Numbered from the stretch's first letter, positions 16,052 through 25,344 are shown. The stretch is 35,913 nt of DNA from Acidimicrobiales bacterium (GCA_028822535.1 JAPKDO010000003.1:1-35913), one strand, 5' to 3'. A program made the numbers and translations. Notes: a model not told the origin generated them from the sequence alone.

Positions 16052-17503
16052 TCAGGTCGATTGGACCCGTTCTTGCGCCAGCATGGAGCGGCGTACCTTG
16101 CCGGCGTCGTCGCGTAGTGGTTCGTCGACGAACTCGAAGGTCCGTGGGATCTTGTACCGGACGATCTCGTCGGCGAGGTGCGACCGGAGTGCGTCGGCGT
16201 CGAGCGACCCGGGCGCGTGGACGATCGCGTGGACCCGTTCCCCGAGATCGTCGTCCGGGAGACCGATGACTGCGCACGACACGACGTCGGGGTGGCGGTC
16301 GATGGCGGCCTCGACCTCGGCCGGATAGATGTTGGCGCCTCCTGTCAGGATCATGTCTTTCTTCCGATCGCCGAGGTACAGGAACCCGTCCTCGTCCATC
16401 CATCCCATGTCGCCCAGCGTCTCCCAGCCGTCGTCGGTCGACGTGGCATCGGCGCCGACGTATCGGTAGGTGCTGGCTCCCTCCGGTGGGCGCAGGTAGA
16501 CCTCGCCGGGTTCGCCGGGGTCGGCGTCGGTGCCGTCGGCCCGCACGATCTTGACCTCGCCGGCCGAGGGCCGCCCGACCGAACCTCGGTGCGTGAGCCA
16601 GTCGGCGCCGGTGATGATCGTCGCGGCCTGGGCTTCGGTGCCGGCGTAGAGCTCGTAGATGCGCTCCGGGCCCATCCATCGGATCCACTCCTCCTTGAGC
16701 CACGGCGGGCATGGAGCGGCGAGATGCCAGATGCGCCGGAGCGACGACAGGTCGAATCGGTTCCGAACCTCCTCGTCGAGCTTCCAGATGCGCTGCATCA
16801 TCGTGGGCACGAGGTACAGCGTCTCGGCGCCGTGCGCTTCGACGGCACGGAGCGTCTCGACGGCATCGAAGCGGGGGAGCACGACCGCATGTCCGCCGGT
16901 GCGGAGTTGTTCGACGGTCCACACGAACGGACCGTTGTGGTAGAGCGGCCCCGGCATCACGATCGTCCCACCGGGCACGCTGAAGGCCGGCTTCGCGTCC
17001 GGGTCGTGGGTCGAGGGCGTGCCGGCCACGATCAGCTTCGGACGACCGGTCGACCCACCCGAGGTCGGAGCCTTCCACGCCGGTGAGATCGCATCGGGGA
17101 GCGGCGTCACGTCGATCGACGCGTCCGGCGAGAAGTCGGGTGGGAGCGATGCTCGTCCAACTGCCCGCTCGGGCTCCACGCCGGCGACGACAGCACTGTC
17201 GGCGAGCTCGACGATCTCCTCGAGCTCACGGCCGGGGAGCTTCGATGACACGGGCTGGGGGATCGCTCCGATGAACCAGCACGCCACGGTGGTGATCACG
17301 AATGCGTCGGAGTTGGGGAACGCGATGGTCACCATGTCGCCCTCACCGGCGCCCAGGTCGAGGAGGTGGCGCGCGGTGCGGGTGGCTTCGTCGACCAGCC
17401 ATCGCCACGAGCGAGTGGATCCGCCGACGACCGTCAGCGCCGGGGCCTCGGGAGTCCGGTCGGCGTGCAGGCGGAGGAGCGCGGCGTAGGAGATCTCGTT
17501 CAT
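16052..17503 (-). CDS. Class I adenylate-forming acyl-CoA synthetase
   Basis: TSGGSTGRPKL, ELYAGTEAQ, GWETLGDMGWMDEDGFLYLGDRKKDMILTGGANIYPAEVE, C-terminal GKVRRSML. Confidence 0.93.
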   Translation of the reverse strand: MNEISYAALLRLHADRTPEAPALTVVGGSTRSWRWLVDEATRTARHLLDLGAGEGDMVTIAFPNSDAFVITTVACWFIGAIPQPVSSKLPGRELEEIVELADSAVVAGVEPERAVGRASLPPDFSPDASIDVTPLPDAISPAWKAPTSGGSTGRPKLIVAGTPSTHDPDAKPAFSVPGGTIVMPGPLYHNGPFVWTVEQLRTGGHAVVLPRFDAVETLRAVEAHGAETLYLVPTMMQRIWKLDEEVRNRFDLSSLRRIWHLAAPCPPWLKEEWIRWMGPERIYELYAGTEAQAATIITGADWLTHRGSVGRPSAGEVKIVRADGTDADPGEPGEVYLRPPEGASTYRYVGADATSTDDGWETLGDMGWMDEDGFLYLGDRKKDMILTGGANIYPAEVEAAIDRHPDVVSCAVIGLPDDDLGERVHAIVHAPGSLDADALRSHLADEIVRYKIPRTFEFVDEPLRDDAGKVRRSMLAQERVQST

Positions 17504-17544
17504 CGGCGCCCATCATGGCCCAAGGGGCATGTCAGGATGCTCGG

Positions 17545-18435
17545 ATGACTTCGATCGAGGACAAGATCGGTACCCGGGGGATCTGGTGGTTCACCGAGGG
17601 AATGACCGCCGACGATGCCGCTGCATTCGCTCAACGGCTCGAGGGGCTGGGCTACGGCGCTCTGTGGCTGCCCGAGACATTGGGACGCGACCCCTTCGCG
17701 CACGCAGCGATGCTGCTCGAGCGGACCGAGTCGATCGTGATCGCCACCGGCATCGCGAACATCTTCCATCGGCATCCGGGAGCAATGAAGCAGGCGCAGA
17801 ACACGTTGGCGGAGCAGTCGGGGAACCGCTTCCTCCTCGGCATGGGCGTGTCGCATGCGCCGATCGTGGCGGGGGTCCGCAAGCTCGACTATTCGAAGCC
17901 GCTCACACAGATGCGCGACTACCTCGCGGGGATGGCCGAGTCGGCCTACATGGCAGTGCCCCCGGCCGAGGAACCCAAGACGGTGCTGGCCGCGCTCGGC
18001 CCGAAGATGCTCGAACTGGCCGCCTCGGACGCGGACGGCGCGCATCCGTACTGGACCACGCCAGAACACACGGCCATCGCCAAGGAAGCGCTCGGTCCCG
18101 ACAAGATGCTGTGCGTCGAGCAGAAGGTGGTCCTCAGCAGCGACCCGGCCGAGGCGCGTGCGTCGGCACGGCAGGCGCTTGCGATGTACATCGGCCTCCC
18201 GAACTACTACAAGAACTGGTTCCGCCTCGGCTACACGGAGGACGACCTCGCCGACGGCGGTAGCGACCGCCTGATCGACGGCCTCGTCGCGTGGGGCACA
18301 ACAGAGCAGATCGAGACGCGGCTCCAGGCGCACGTCGACGCCGGCGCCACCCACCTCGCCATCCAGCCGCTCAATCCCGCCGGCGGCGGTGCAACACCGG
18401 ATCCCGAGGGCCTCGAGGCCTTCGCCCCCTCCTGA
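17545..18435 (+). CDS. LLM class F420-dependent oxidoreductase (TIGR03620-like)
   Basis: GYGALWLPETLGRDPFAHAAMLLERTESIVIATGIANIFHRHPGAMKQAQNTLAEQSGNRFLLGMGVSH. Confidence 0.9.
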   Translation: MTSIEDKIGTRGIWWFTEGMTADDAAAFAQRLEGLGYGALWLPETLGRDPFAHAAMLLERTESIVIATGIANIFHRHPGAMKQAQNTLAEQSGNRFLLGMGVSHAPIVAGVRKLDYSKPLTQMRDYLAGMAESAYMAVPPAEEPKTVLAALGPKMLELAASDADGAHPYWTTPEHTAIAKEALGPDKMLCVEQKVVLSSDPAEARASARQALAMYIGLPNYYKNWFRLGYTEDDLADGGSDRLIDGLVAWGTTEQIETRLQAHVDAGATHLAIQPLNPAGGGATPDPEGLEAFAPS

Positions 18436-18451
18436 ATCCCCCTCCTCATCG

Positions 18452-18499
18452 TTCTTGTCACACCTTGCGCCGCCATGGCGGCGCAAGGTGTGACAAGAA
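18452..18499. repeat. 48-bp perfect palindrome, candidate bidirectional terminator
   Basis: TTCTTGTCACACCTTGCGCCGCCATGGCGGCGCAAGGTGTGACAAGAA equals its own reverse complement; lies between convergent genes. Confidence 0.9.
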
Positions 18500-18503
18500 G
18501 TGC

Positions 18504-18881
18504 TCAGGGTGGGGGGAGGAGGGGTGCGACCTCGGTGCCGAAGCGGGCGACCTGGTCGGCGTACTCGTCGGCAGACCGCGCCGCGAAGCGGACCTGGAGT
18601 TGCGTGGCACCGAGGGCAGCCAAGCGGCCGAGGCCACAGGCGACGCGTGCGGTGTCGTACCACGTGGTGCTCATGGCCTCGGCCTGCGCGTCGGGGATCG
18701 CGATGTGATCACAGACGGCCACGTAGTCGAAGCCATTGGTGTCAGCCGCCCGAACGATCGCCTCGAGTCCGCCCGGTCCGGCGTGCAGCTCCCAGGGCTG
18801 GGCGTAGTTGGTGCTCTGGGACTGGATGGGGAGTTGCATGCCGATGGCGAGCCGGCCGGGGGTCAGCAGGGGGCGGGGCAC
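18504..18881 (-). pseudogene. Remnant of LLM class F420-dependent oxidoreductase (TIGR03619-like) with in-frame internal deletion
   Basis: N-terminal LAIGMQLPIQSQSTNY...GFDYVAVCDHIAIP...STTWYDT joined directly to C-terminal GLGRLAALGATQLQVRFAARSADEYADQVARFGTEVAPLL; 125 aa versus about 270-300 in the family. Confidence 0.7.
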
Positions 18882-18942
18882 GGCTGGGACCCTAGGACGG
18901 GATCAGCGATCCGGGCCTGCCGGGATGTCACACTCGTCGACC

Positions 18943-19377
18943 ATGGCCGCACGACGTCGTTCGAAGATTTCCGGGGAGACGCCGGCCGAAGGGCCGCCGA
19001 TCCTGCTCATCGATGCCGGGCTGGCCGCCGGGTGGCGGCGCGCCGAGCCCGACCTCGGGCAGCTCGACGAGGTGGTCGATGCCGCCAAGGAAGTGGTGCC
19101 CGATGTCGCGGTGTTGGGCGACGCCTCGCTGAAGTGGTCGCTACCGGACGACCAGCAGGACAAGTTCGAGAAGTACCGGGCCACCTCGACGGTGCTCTGC
19201 GCGCCCGGCGGCACCGAGGGTGGGCACCACGCCTTCCTCGCCACCGCCGCCCGCGCCGCGGCGAAACGCGGCCGCACGGTGTACGTGCTCTCGGCCCTCG
19301 CGCTCGGCGAGGGCCCGTGGAGGCTCGCGATGCTCCGGCGCCCCGAAGGGCGCTGGAGCATCGAGCTGTCCGACTGA
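18943..19377 (+). CDS. Hypothetical protein, possibly PIN/NYN-like nuclease fold
   Basis: ILLIDAGLAAGWRRAEPDLGQLDEVVDAAKEVVPDVAVLGDASLKWSLPDDQQDKFEKYRATSTVLCAPGGTEGGHHAFLATAARAAAKRGRTVYVLS; fold guess is weak. Confidence 0.65.
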   Translation: MAARRRSKISGETPAEGPPILLIDAGLAAGWRRAEPDLGQLDEVVDAAKEVVPDVAVLGDASLKWSLPDDQQDKFEKYRATSTVLCAPGGTEGGHHAFLATAARAAAKRGRTVYVLSALALGEGPWRLAMLRRPEGRWSIELSD

Positions 19378-19411
19378 CGGAGCGCTACGGAGCCGGAGGT
19401 CCCGAGGCGCG

Positions 19412-19440
19412 GGAGTTCTGAGGCCCAGCCGAAGAACTCC
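19412..19440. terminator. Hairpin GGAGTTCT-N13-AGAACTCC between convergent genes
   Basis: 8-bp perfect stem just after the 19377 stop and before the convergent 19456 stop. Confidence 0.55.
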
Positions 19441-19455
19441 AGGAACCCGAAGGGT

Positions 19456-20790
19456 TCACCCGTTCTTCGGGAGATCCTTGAACGGCAGGACCTTGTCCTG
19501 GTTCGGCTCCTTGGGGAGCCCGAGGACGCGTTCGCCGATGATGTTCTTCTGGATCTGGTCGGTGCCGCCGTAGATGGCCGGGCCGGGCGAGAACAGCGCC
19601 GACTCGGTGATCATCGCGGTGAACGGGTTGCCGGTGGCGTCGGCGAGCTTCTTCTGCTCGTCGGCGTTGTAGGCGTGCAGTGTTCCCATCGGTCCGAGGA
19701 TCGACAGCCCGATCTCGCGGTTCATGCGCAAGATGTCGGACATCGACAGCTTCGCGATGTTCGGGAGGCCGGGGATCTGCTTGCCGGCGGCACGGGCGGC
19801 CTTGGCGCGCAGGTTGTTCATGCGAGCGATCTCGTACGCCGTGTGGAGCTTCATCAGGTCCTGGCGAACGCGCTTGTCCTCGACCTTGCCGGCTCCCTTG
19901 GCGAGCTCGATCAGACCCTTGGCGCCGCCGCGGCCGCTCAGGGCACCGCCGCCACCGCTGGTGTCGCGGGCCTTGCCGCCGCGCACGAAGTCACCGACGC
20001 GCTTGGGGAGGTCGCCGGCGATCGTGCCGGGGGAGGCCATCGATCCGGCGGCGGAGCCGCCACCGGCACCGAGGCCGGCGCGCTCGTGCATGAGGGTCGT
20101 GTTGGCGACGCGCCAGCCGTTGTTCAGGCCGCCGATGCACCACTTGTCGGGCACGCGCACGTCGGACATGAAGACCTCGTTGAACATGGCGCGGCCCGTG
20201 AGCTCCTTGAGCGGGCGCACGTCCATGCCGTCCTGGTGCATGTCGATGCCGAAGTACGTGATGCCCTGGTGCTTGGGCAGATCGGGGTCCGTACGGGCGA
20301 TGAGCATGCCCATGTCGGCGATCTGGCCGCCCGAGGTCCACACCTTCTGACCGTTGACGATCCACTCGTCGCCGTCCTTGAGTGCCTTGGCCTGCAGACC
20401 GGCGAGGTCGGAGCCGGCGCCGGGCTCGGAGAAGAGCTGGCACCAAGCCTTCTGGCCGGTGATGATGTCGCGGACGAGGGTGTCCTTCTGCTCGTCGTTG
20501 CCCATGTCGATGATGGTCGGGCCGGCGAGGAGGAGACCGAGACCGCCGGGTGCGGACAGCGCACCGAACTCGGCGATGCGGTTCTGGACGGCGACGGACT
20601 CGGCACGCTGGAGGCCCTTTCCGAACCATTCCTCGGGCCACATGGGGGCGGCCCAGCCGGAGAGGCCGAGACGATTCCACCACTCCTCGACGGTGATGTC
20701 CGGATCCCAGTTCTCGTTGAGCCACTGGTCCAGCTCTTCGATGATCTCGCTCTCGCTGAGATCGGCCGTGCGCGGTGCGGTGTCGGTCAT
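19456..20790 (-). CDS. Acyl-CoA dehydrogenase family protein
   Basis: WCQLFSEPGAGSDLAGLQAKALKDGDEWIVNGQKVWTSGG, C-terminal YGGTDQIQKNIIGERVLGLPKEP. Confidence 0.94.
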   Translation of the reverse strand: MTDTAPRTADLSESEIIEELDQWLNENWDPDITVEEWWNRLGLSGWAAPMWPEEWFGKGLQRAESVAVQNRIAEFGALSAPGGLGLLLAGPTIIDMGNDEQKDTLVRDIITGQKAWCQLFSEPGAGSDLAGLQAKALKDGDEWIVNGQKVWTSGGQIADMGMLIARTDPDLPKHQGITYFGIDMHQDGMDVRPLKELTGRAMFNEVFMSDVRVPDKWCIGGLNNGWRVANTTLMHERAGLGAGGGSAAGSMASPGTIAGDLPKRVGDFVRGGKARDTSGGGGALSGRGGAKGLIELAKGAGKVEDKRVRQDLMKLHTAYEIARMNNLRAKAARAAGKQIPGLPNIAKLSMSDILRMNREIGLSILGPMGTLHAYNADEQKKLADATGNPFTAMITESALFSPGPAIYGGTDQIQKNIIGERVLGLPKEPNQDKVLPFKDLPKNG

Positions 20791-20867
20791 GTCGTTCCTC
20801 TTTCTGACCCCACGAAGGTGGTGACTCGAGCCATCATGGCAGTTGCGGGGCACCATTGGAGTCGGCA

Positions 20868-20885
20868 CTTGACCGTTGGGTCAAG
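20868..20885. promoter_or_regulatory. Operator-like inverted repeat CTTGACC-GTTG-GGTCAAG (copy 1)
   Basis: 7-bp perfect half-sites in the divergent ACAD/endonuclease gap; same architecture as copy 2. Confidence 0.65.
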
Positions 20886-20923
20886 TCGACGGCCCGTGGC
20901 GCTCGATCGGGCACGATGGAGCC

Positions 20924-21646
20924 GTGCATCTCCGTGTGATGACCTGGAACCTGCAGGGGAGCGCCCGGCCGGACCTGGCGGCGGTCCTGCGTGTGATCGA
21001 GGAGGTGGCGCCCGATGTCGTGTTGGCGCAGGAGGTGCAGCGTTGGCAGGCCCGACAGCTGGCATCGGCGCTCGGCTGGCACCACGAGTGGGCGTTCAAG
21101 CATTGGGCGTTCGTCGTACCTGCCGAGGGACTGGCGCTCCTGTCGCCGCAGCCGTTGGTCGACGTCGAGCGCACCGCGCTCGCTCTGCGTTGGCGATTCT
21201 GGTCATGGAGACGAAGGATCGCGCTGACCGCTCGGCTCGACTCCGGCATCCGGGTCGTCGACACGCATCTGGGCGCCGGGGTCGGCGACCGCGAACGTCG
21301 GCGTCAGGCCGAGATCACGATCGGTCTCGCCGCTGGAGGGACGAGTCTCGTGGGCGGTGACCTGAACACGCGCCCCGGCTCGACGGTGCTCGACGCCTAT
21401 GCGTCCGCGGGTTTCGTGGACGCGTGGACCGAGGTCCGTGCGGGCGACGAGGGGGCGACGAACTGGCCGCCCGGGCCGCGCATCGATCCGCCGTCCCAGC
21501 GCCTCGACTACGTCCTGACCTCGGGGTGCGACGTCGTCGACGCGTACCTACCGTCGGCCCGGGATCACCTCGCGTTCGGGGCGATCTCGGACCACGTTCC
21601 GCTGGTGGTGGACCTCCGAGCGGACGTCAGCGGCGGCCGCGGATGA
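20924..21646 (+). CDS. Endonuclease/exonuclease/phosphatase family protein
   Basis: RVMTWNLQG, PDVVLAQEV, DTHLGAG, LVGGDLNTRPGS, RLDYVL, ISDHVPLVVDL. Confidence 0.93.
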   Translation: MHLRVMTWNLQGSARPDLAAVLRVIEEVAPDVVLAQEVQRWQARQLASALGWHHEWAFKHWAFVVPAEGLALLSPQPLVDVERTALALRWRFWSWRRRIALTARLDSGIRVVDTHLGAGVGDRERRRQAEITIGLAAGGTSLVGGDLNTRPGSTVLDAYASAGFVDAWTEVRAGDEGATNWPPGPRIDPPSQRLDYVLTSGCDVVDAYLPSARDHLAFGAISDHVPLVVDLRADVSGGRG

Positions 21647-23334
21647 CGCGACCGGGTCGGGCGCCCGTCGCCGCGCCGTCCACGAAGGTGACCTCGCCGG
21701 ACTGCACGGTCGTGCGGTAGCCATCGACTGGCTGGATGAGGCGTCGTCCACCGGCTGGGAGGTCGAAGATCATCTCCGGCACGTGGAGGCGGAGCGCGTC
21801 GAGGTCGATGACGTTGACGTCGGCTCGCTTGCCGACCTCGAGCGACCCACGGTCGCCGAGGCCGTACACGTCGGCCGTGGCCCTCGTCTGTTTGTGGACC
21901 ACGTGTTCGAGGGGGAGCCGTGCGCCCCGGGTGCGGTCTCGAGTCCAGTGCGTGAGCAAGTAGGTCGGGAACGACGCGTCGCAGATGAGTCCGCAGTGCG
22001 CGCCTCCGTCGGACAGGCCCACGGCCGAGGCCGGATGCTCGAGCATCGTGCGGATGGCGTCGTGGTTGCCCTCGACGTAGGAGCCCAGCGGGCTGAAGAG
22101 CAGCGCCCTGCCGTCGTCCTCGAGCAACCAGTCGAGCACGACCGACTGGGGTTCCCGCCCTTCCCGCGCCGCGACCGCCGCCACGGAGGTCTCCGGTGCA
22201 GGCTCGTAGTCACAGTCGTGGCCGAGACGGAACATGCCCTCCCAGTTGGTGGCGAGATGGCTGGCGGCGACGGCCCGGGTCCGGGGTTCTTCGGCGAGCA
22301 GCGTGGCGCGGAACTCGGGATCGCGCAGCGTGGCGACGCGCTCCTCGAGCGACAGGGGCCAGAGCGGGCGGTAGCTCGGGTGCGCCATGAACGGATGAAA
22401 GGAGCTCTGGAGTCCGAAGAGCATGCCGGTCGGGCGGCTCGGGACCTGGGGGATGACGTCGAGGCCCTCGGCCCGCATCGCGAGCGCCTCGTCCAGCGCA
22501 TCCACGAACGCCTCGGGGGCCCGAGGCGACTGTGCCAACGAATAGGTGACCGTGACACCGTCCATGGTCGCCAGGTCGCGGATCCATCGGCGTTCCTCCG
22601 GTTCGGTACCGAGCCCATCCGACACGAACTGGAACACGGGAGGGGCCGGCCTCCGCGATGCCCTGGCCGATGGCCAGCAGTTCGTCGGGCGTGGCGCTCG
22701 TCCCCGGGATGAACCCGTGCTTCGACGAGTGGAGGAGTGTGCGGCTGGTCGAGAACCCGATCGCACCCTGGCGGATCGCGTCGGCGGTGATGTCGGACAT
22801 CTCCTGCAGTTGCTCCGAGGTGACCTCGTCGGTGTGCGCGTCCTCGCCGAGGACGTAGGCCCGAAGCGCAGCGTGCGGGACCTGGGCCGCGACGTCGACG
22901 GTGCGGGGCATCTCCTCGAGGGCATCGAGGTATTGGCCGAAGGTCTCCCACCGCCAGTCGATCCCCTCGTGGAGCGCGGTGCCGGGGATGTCCTCCACCG
23001 CCTCCATCAACTCGACGAGGAAGTCCTCCTCGCCGGGGCGCAGCGGCGCGAACCCCACGCCGCAGTTGCCCATGACGACCGTGGTGGCGCCATGCCAGGA
23101 CGACGGCGCCATCTCCGGATCCCAGGTGACCTGGCCGTCGTAGTGCGTATGGATGTCGACCCACCCAGGTGCGACCAGGTCGCCGCCGGCATCGATCTCC
23201 TCGGCGCCCATGCCCTCGACGGTCCCGACGGCCGAGATCACGCCGTCGTCGACGGCGATGTCGCCGTCGAAGCGCTCGGCGCCGGTGCCGTCGACGATGA
23301 CGCCGTTGCGGATGACGAGGTCGTGCTGACTCAT
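21627..23334 (-). pseudogene. N-acyl-D-amino-acid deacylase/amidohydrolase with a frameshift near 22638-22650
   Basis: N-terminal MSQHDLVIRNGVIVDGTG...DIHTHYDGQVTWDP and C-terminal VFQFVSDGLG...VGLSDGGAHCGLICDASFPTYLLTHW...LEVGKRADVNVIDLD lie in different frames that meet at a C-rich run. Confidence 0.85.
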
Positions 23335-23354
23335 GGATCCCCCTGGAAGAACGA

Positions 23355-23372
23355 CTTGACCCACGGGTCAAG
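23355..23372. promoter_or_regulatory. Operator-like inverted repeat CTTGACCC-AC-GGGTCAAG (copy 2)
   Basis: 8-bp perfect half-sites 20 bp upstream of the amidohydrolase start. Confidence 0.7.
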
Positions 23373-23449
23373 GTAGTCCGATCACCCGTTCCGGCGACAC
23401 GTCGCCGGGGAACGGGTCAGCCCGGATGTCGCTGGATCGATGGGGCAGG

Positions 23450-24358
23450 TCAGTACTGGTAGGGGAACGAGGACCAGTCGGGATCCCGCTTGTCGAGGAA
23501 ACTGTCGCGGCCCTCCTGCGCCTCGTCGGTGCCGTAGATGAGGCGTGTTGCTTCGCCGGCGAAGACCTGCTGGCCGATGAGTCCGTCGTCGGCGAGGTTC
23601 ATGCCGAACTTGAACATCCGCATCGCAGTTGGGGACTTGCCGCAGATGGTCCGGGCCCAGTCGAGTGCGGTCGACTCGAGTTCGGCGTGGGGGACGACGC
23701 GGTTGACCATGCCCATCCGGTGGGCGTCCTCGGCCGAGTACTCCTCGGCGAGGAAGAAGATCTCCCGAGCGAATTTCTGACCGACCTGCTTGGCCAGGTA
23801 CGCGGAACCGAAGCCTCCGTCGACCGACGCGACGTCGAGGTCGGTCTGCTTGAAGCGACCGTGTTCGGCGCTGGCGATGGTGAGATCGGAGACGACGTGG
23901 AGCGAATGGCCACCGCCGGCTGCCCAGCCCGGGACCACGGCGATGACGACCTTCGGCATGAACCGGATCAGTCGTTGGCACTCGAGGATGTGGAGCCGCC
24001 CGGCCTTGGCCGGATCGATGCCCTCGGCGGTCTCGGACTCGCTGTACTTGTAGCCGTCCTTGCCGCGGATCCGCTGATCGCCGCCGGAACAGAACGCCCA
24101 GCCCCCGTCACGCGGCGAGGGCCCGTTGCCGGTGAGGAGCACGGCCCCGACGTCGGACCATTGCCGGGCGTGGTCGAGGGCGCGGTACAACTCGTCGACC
24201 GTGTGGGGCCGGAACGCGTTGCGGATCTCGGGCCGGTCGAATGCGATGCGCACGGCGCCGGTGTCGAGGGCGCGGTGGTACGTGATGTCGGTGAAGTCGA
24301 ATCCCTCGACCTCCCGCCAGGCATCGGGGTCGAAGATGTCGGAGACGTGCTCGTTCAT
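23450..24358 (-). CDS. menB: 1,4-dihydroxy-2-naphthoyl-CoA synthase
   Basis: FRPHTVDELYRALDHARQWSDVGAVLLTGNGPSPRDGGWAFCSGGDQRIRGKDGY...RLHILECQRLIRFMPKVVIAVVPGWAAGGGHSLHVVSDLTIAS...DWSSFPYQY closely follows actinobacterial MenB. Confidence 0.95.
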   Translation of the reverse strand: MNEHVSDIFDPDAWREVEGFDFTDITYHRALDTGAVRIAFDRPEIRNAFRPHTVDELYRALDHARQWSDVGAVLLTGNGPSPRDGGWAFCSGGDQRIRGKDGYKYSESETAEGIDPAKAGRLHILECQRLIRFMPKVVIAVVPGWAAGGGHSLHVVSDLTIASAEHGRFKQTDLDVASVDGGFGSAYLAKQVGQKFAREIFFLAEEYSAEDAHRMGMVNRVVPHAELESTALDWARTICGKSPTAMRMFKFGMNLADDGLIGQQVFAGEATRLIYGTDEAQEGRDSFLDKRDPDWSSFPYQY

Positions 24359-24390
24359 GCCGAGGAGTCTGTCGTACGACGCATGGCGGG

Positions 24391-25344
24391 TCAGCCCTTG
24401 GCCATCTGGACGATCTGTTCGGTGACCTGGTCGGGGGCCTCCCAGGGCAGCATGTGCCCGAGGCCGTGCAGGACCTCGATCCGTGCGCCGAGGATCAGCT
24501 CGGCGATCTCCTCGTTGCCGGGCAGGAACGTCAGCTGGTCGTGGGTTCCCGCGACGATCACCGCTGGAAGGTCGATGTTCGCGAGCTCGGGTCGCAGGTC
24601 GAAGTCCATCATCATCGCGGCGGCCTCGCGCCGGGTGTCCGGATCGGTCATCACGAAGCCGGCTCGGGCCGCTTCCATCTGCGACCGAGCCGGGCGGGTC
24701 CCGAACACGCCGAGCAGCCCGACCAGCCCGTAGTCGACGGGCTTCATCGCCCGGTCGGCAATAGGCAGGAACTTCGAGATGTCGAGGTCGATGTCGGGAA
24801 GCCGCGGGTCCTTGGGCGGAGCGGCGAGGGTGGCGACGAGCACGAGACCCTTGATGCGTTCGCTTGCGATCTCGGCGTTCTGGCACGCGAACGCGATGGC
24901 GGCGAGCCCGCCCATCGAATGTCCGGCGATCACGGCATCGCGCAGGTCGAGTCCCTGGACGACGGCACGGACATCGGCGCCGAGCGTCTCGGGCCGGTAG
25001 GCAGCCGTGCCCCGGTCGGAGTCCCCGTGGCCACGCTGGTGCACGGCGACGACGCGGAATCCGGCGTCGACGAGGCGTCGAGCGACCGGCGCCCAGAAAC
25101 CGATGGTGCCGGTCCAGCAGTGGACCAACACGATTGTGGGCCCCTCGCCGCAGTCGAGGCCGCGGAGTACGGCACCGTCGTCGGCCGTGACCTCCACCGG
25201 CGAACCATCGGGCATCGTGAGCGGGTCGCCGCCGGTCGTGTCGGCGTTGGTCGACCACGACGCGATCCTCGCGTCGAGACTGCGCTTGGCGAGCACGGCG
25301 CCCCCGGTCGCGGCAGCAAGGAGCAGGAGGCGTGAACGTCGCAT
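24391..25344 (-). CDS. Alpha/beta hydrolase with N-terminal membrane anchor or signal
   Basis: MRRSRLLLLAAATGGAVLA; VLVHCWTGTIGFW; AGHSMGG nucleophile elbow; GLGHMLPWEAPDQV. Confidence 0.92.
   Translation of the reverse strand: MRRSRLLLLAAATGGAVLAKRSLDARIASWSTNADTTGGDPLTMPDGSPVEVTADDGAVLRGLDCGEGPTIVLVHCWTGTIGFWAPVARRLVDAGFRVVAVHQRGHGDSDRGTAAYRPETLGADVRAVVQGLDLRDAVIAGHSMGGLAAIAFACQNAEIASERIKGLVLVATLAAPPKDPRLPDIDLDISKFLPIADRAMKPVDYGLVGLLGVFGTRPARSQMEAARAGFVMTDPDTRREAAAMMMDFDLRPELANIDLPAVIVAGTHDQLTFLPGNEEIAELILGARIEVLHGLGHMLPWEAPDQVTEQIVQMAKG

Noticed and set aside
18922-18934. TGTCACAC near 18925 as a second copy of the 48-bp palindrome
   Set aside because: Only the first 8 bp match; no inverted partner
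19675-21360. 561-aa plus-strand ORF over the acyl-CoA dehydrogenase
   Set aside because: Shadow ORF running into the endonuclease-family gene in another frame
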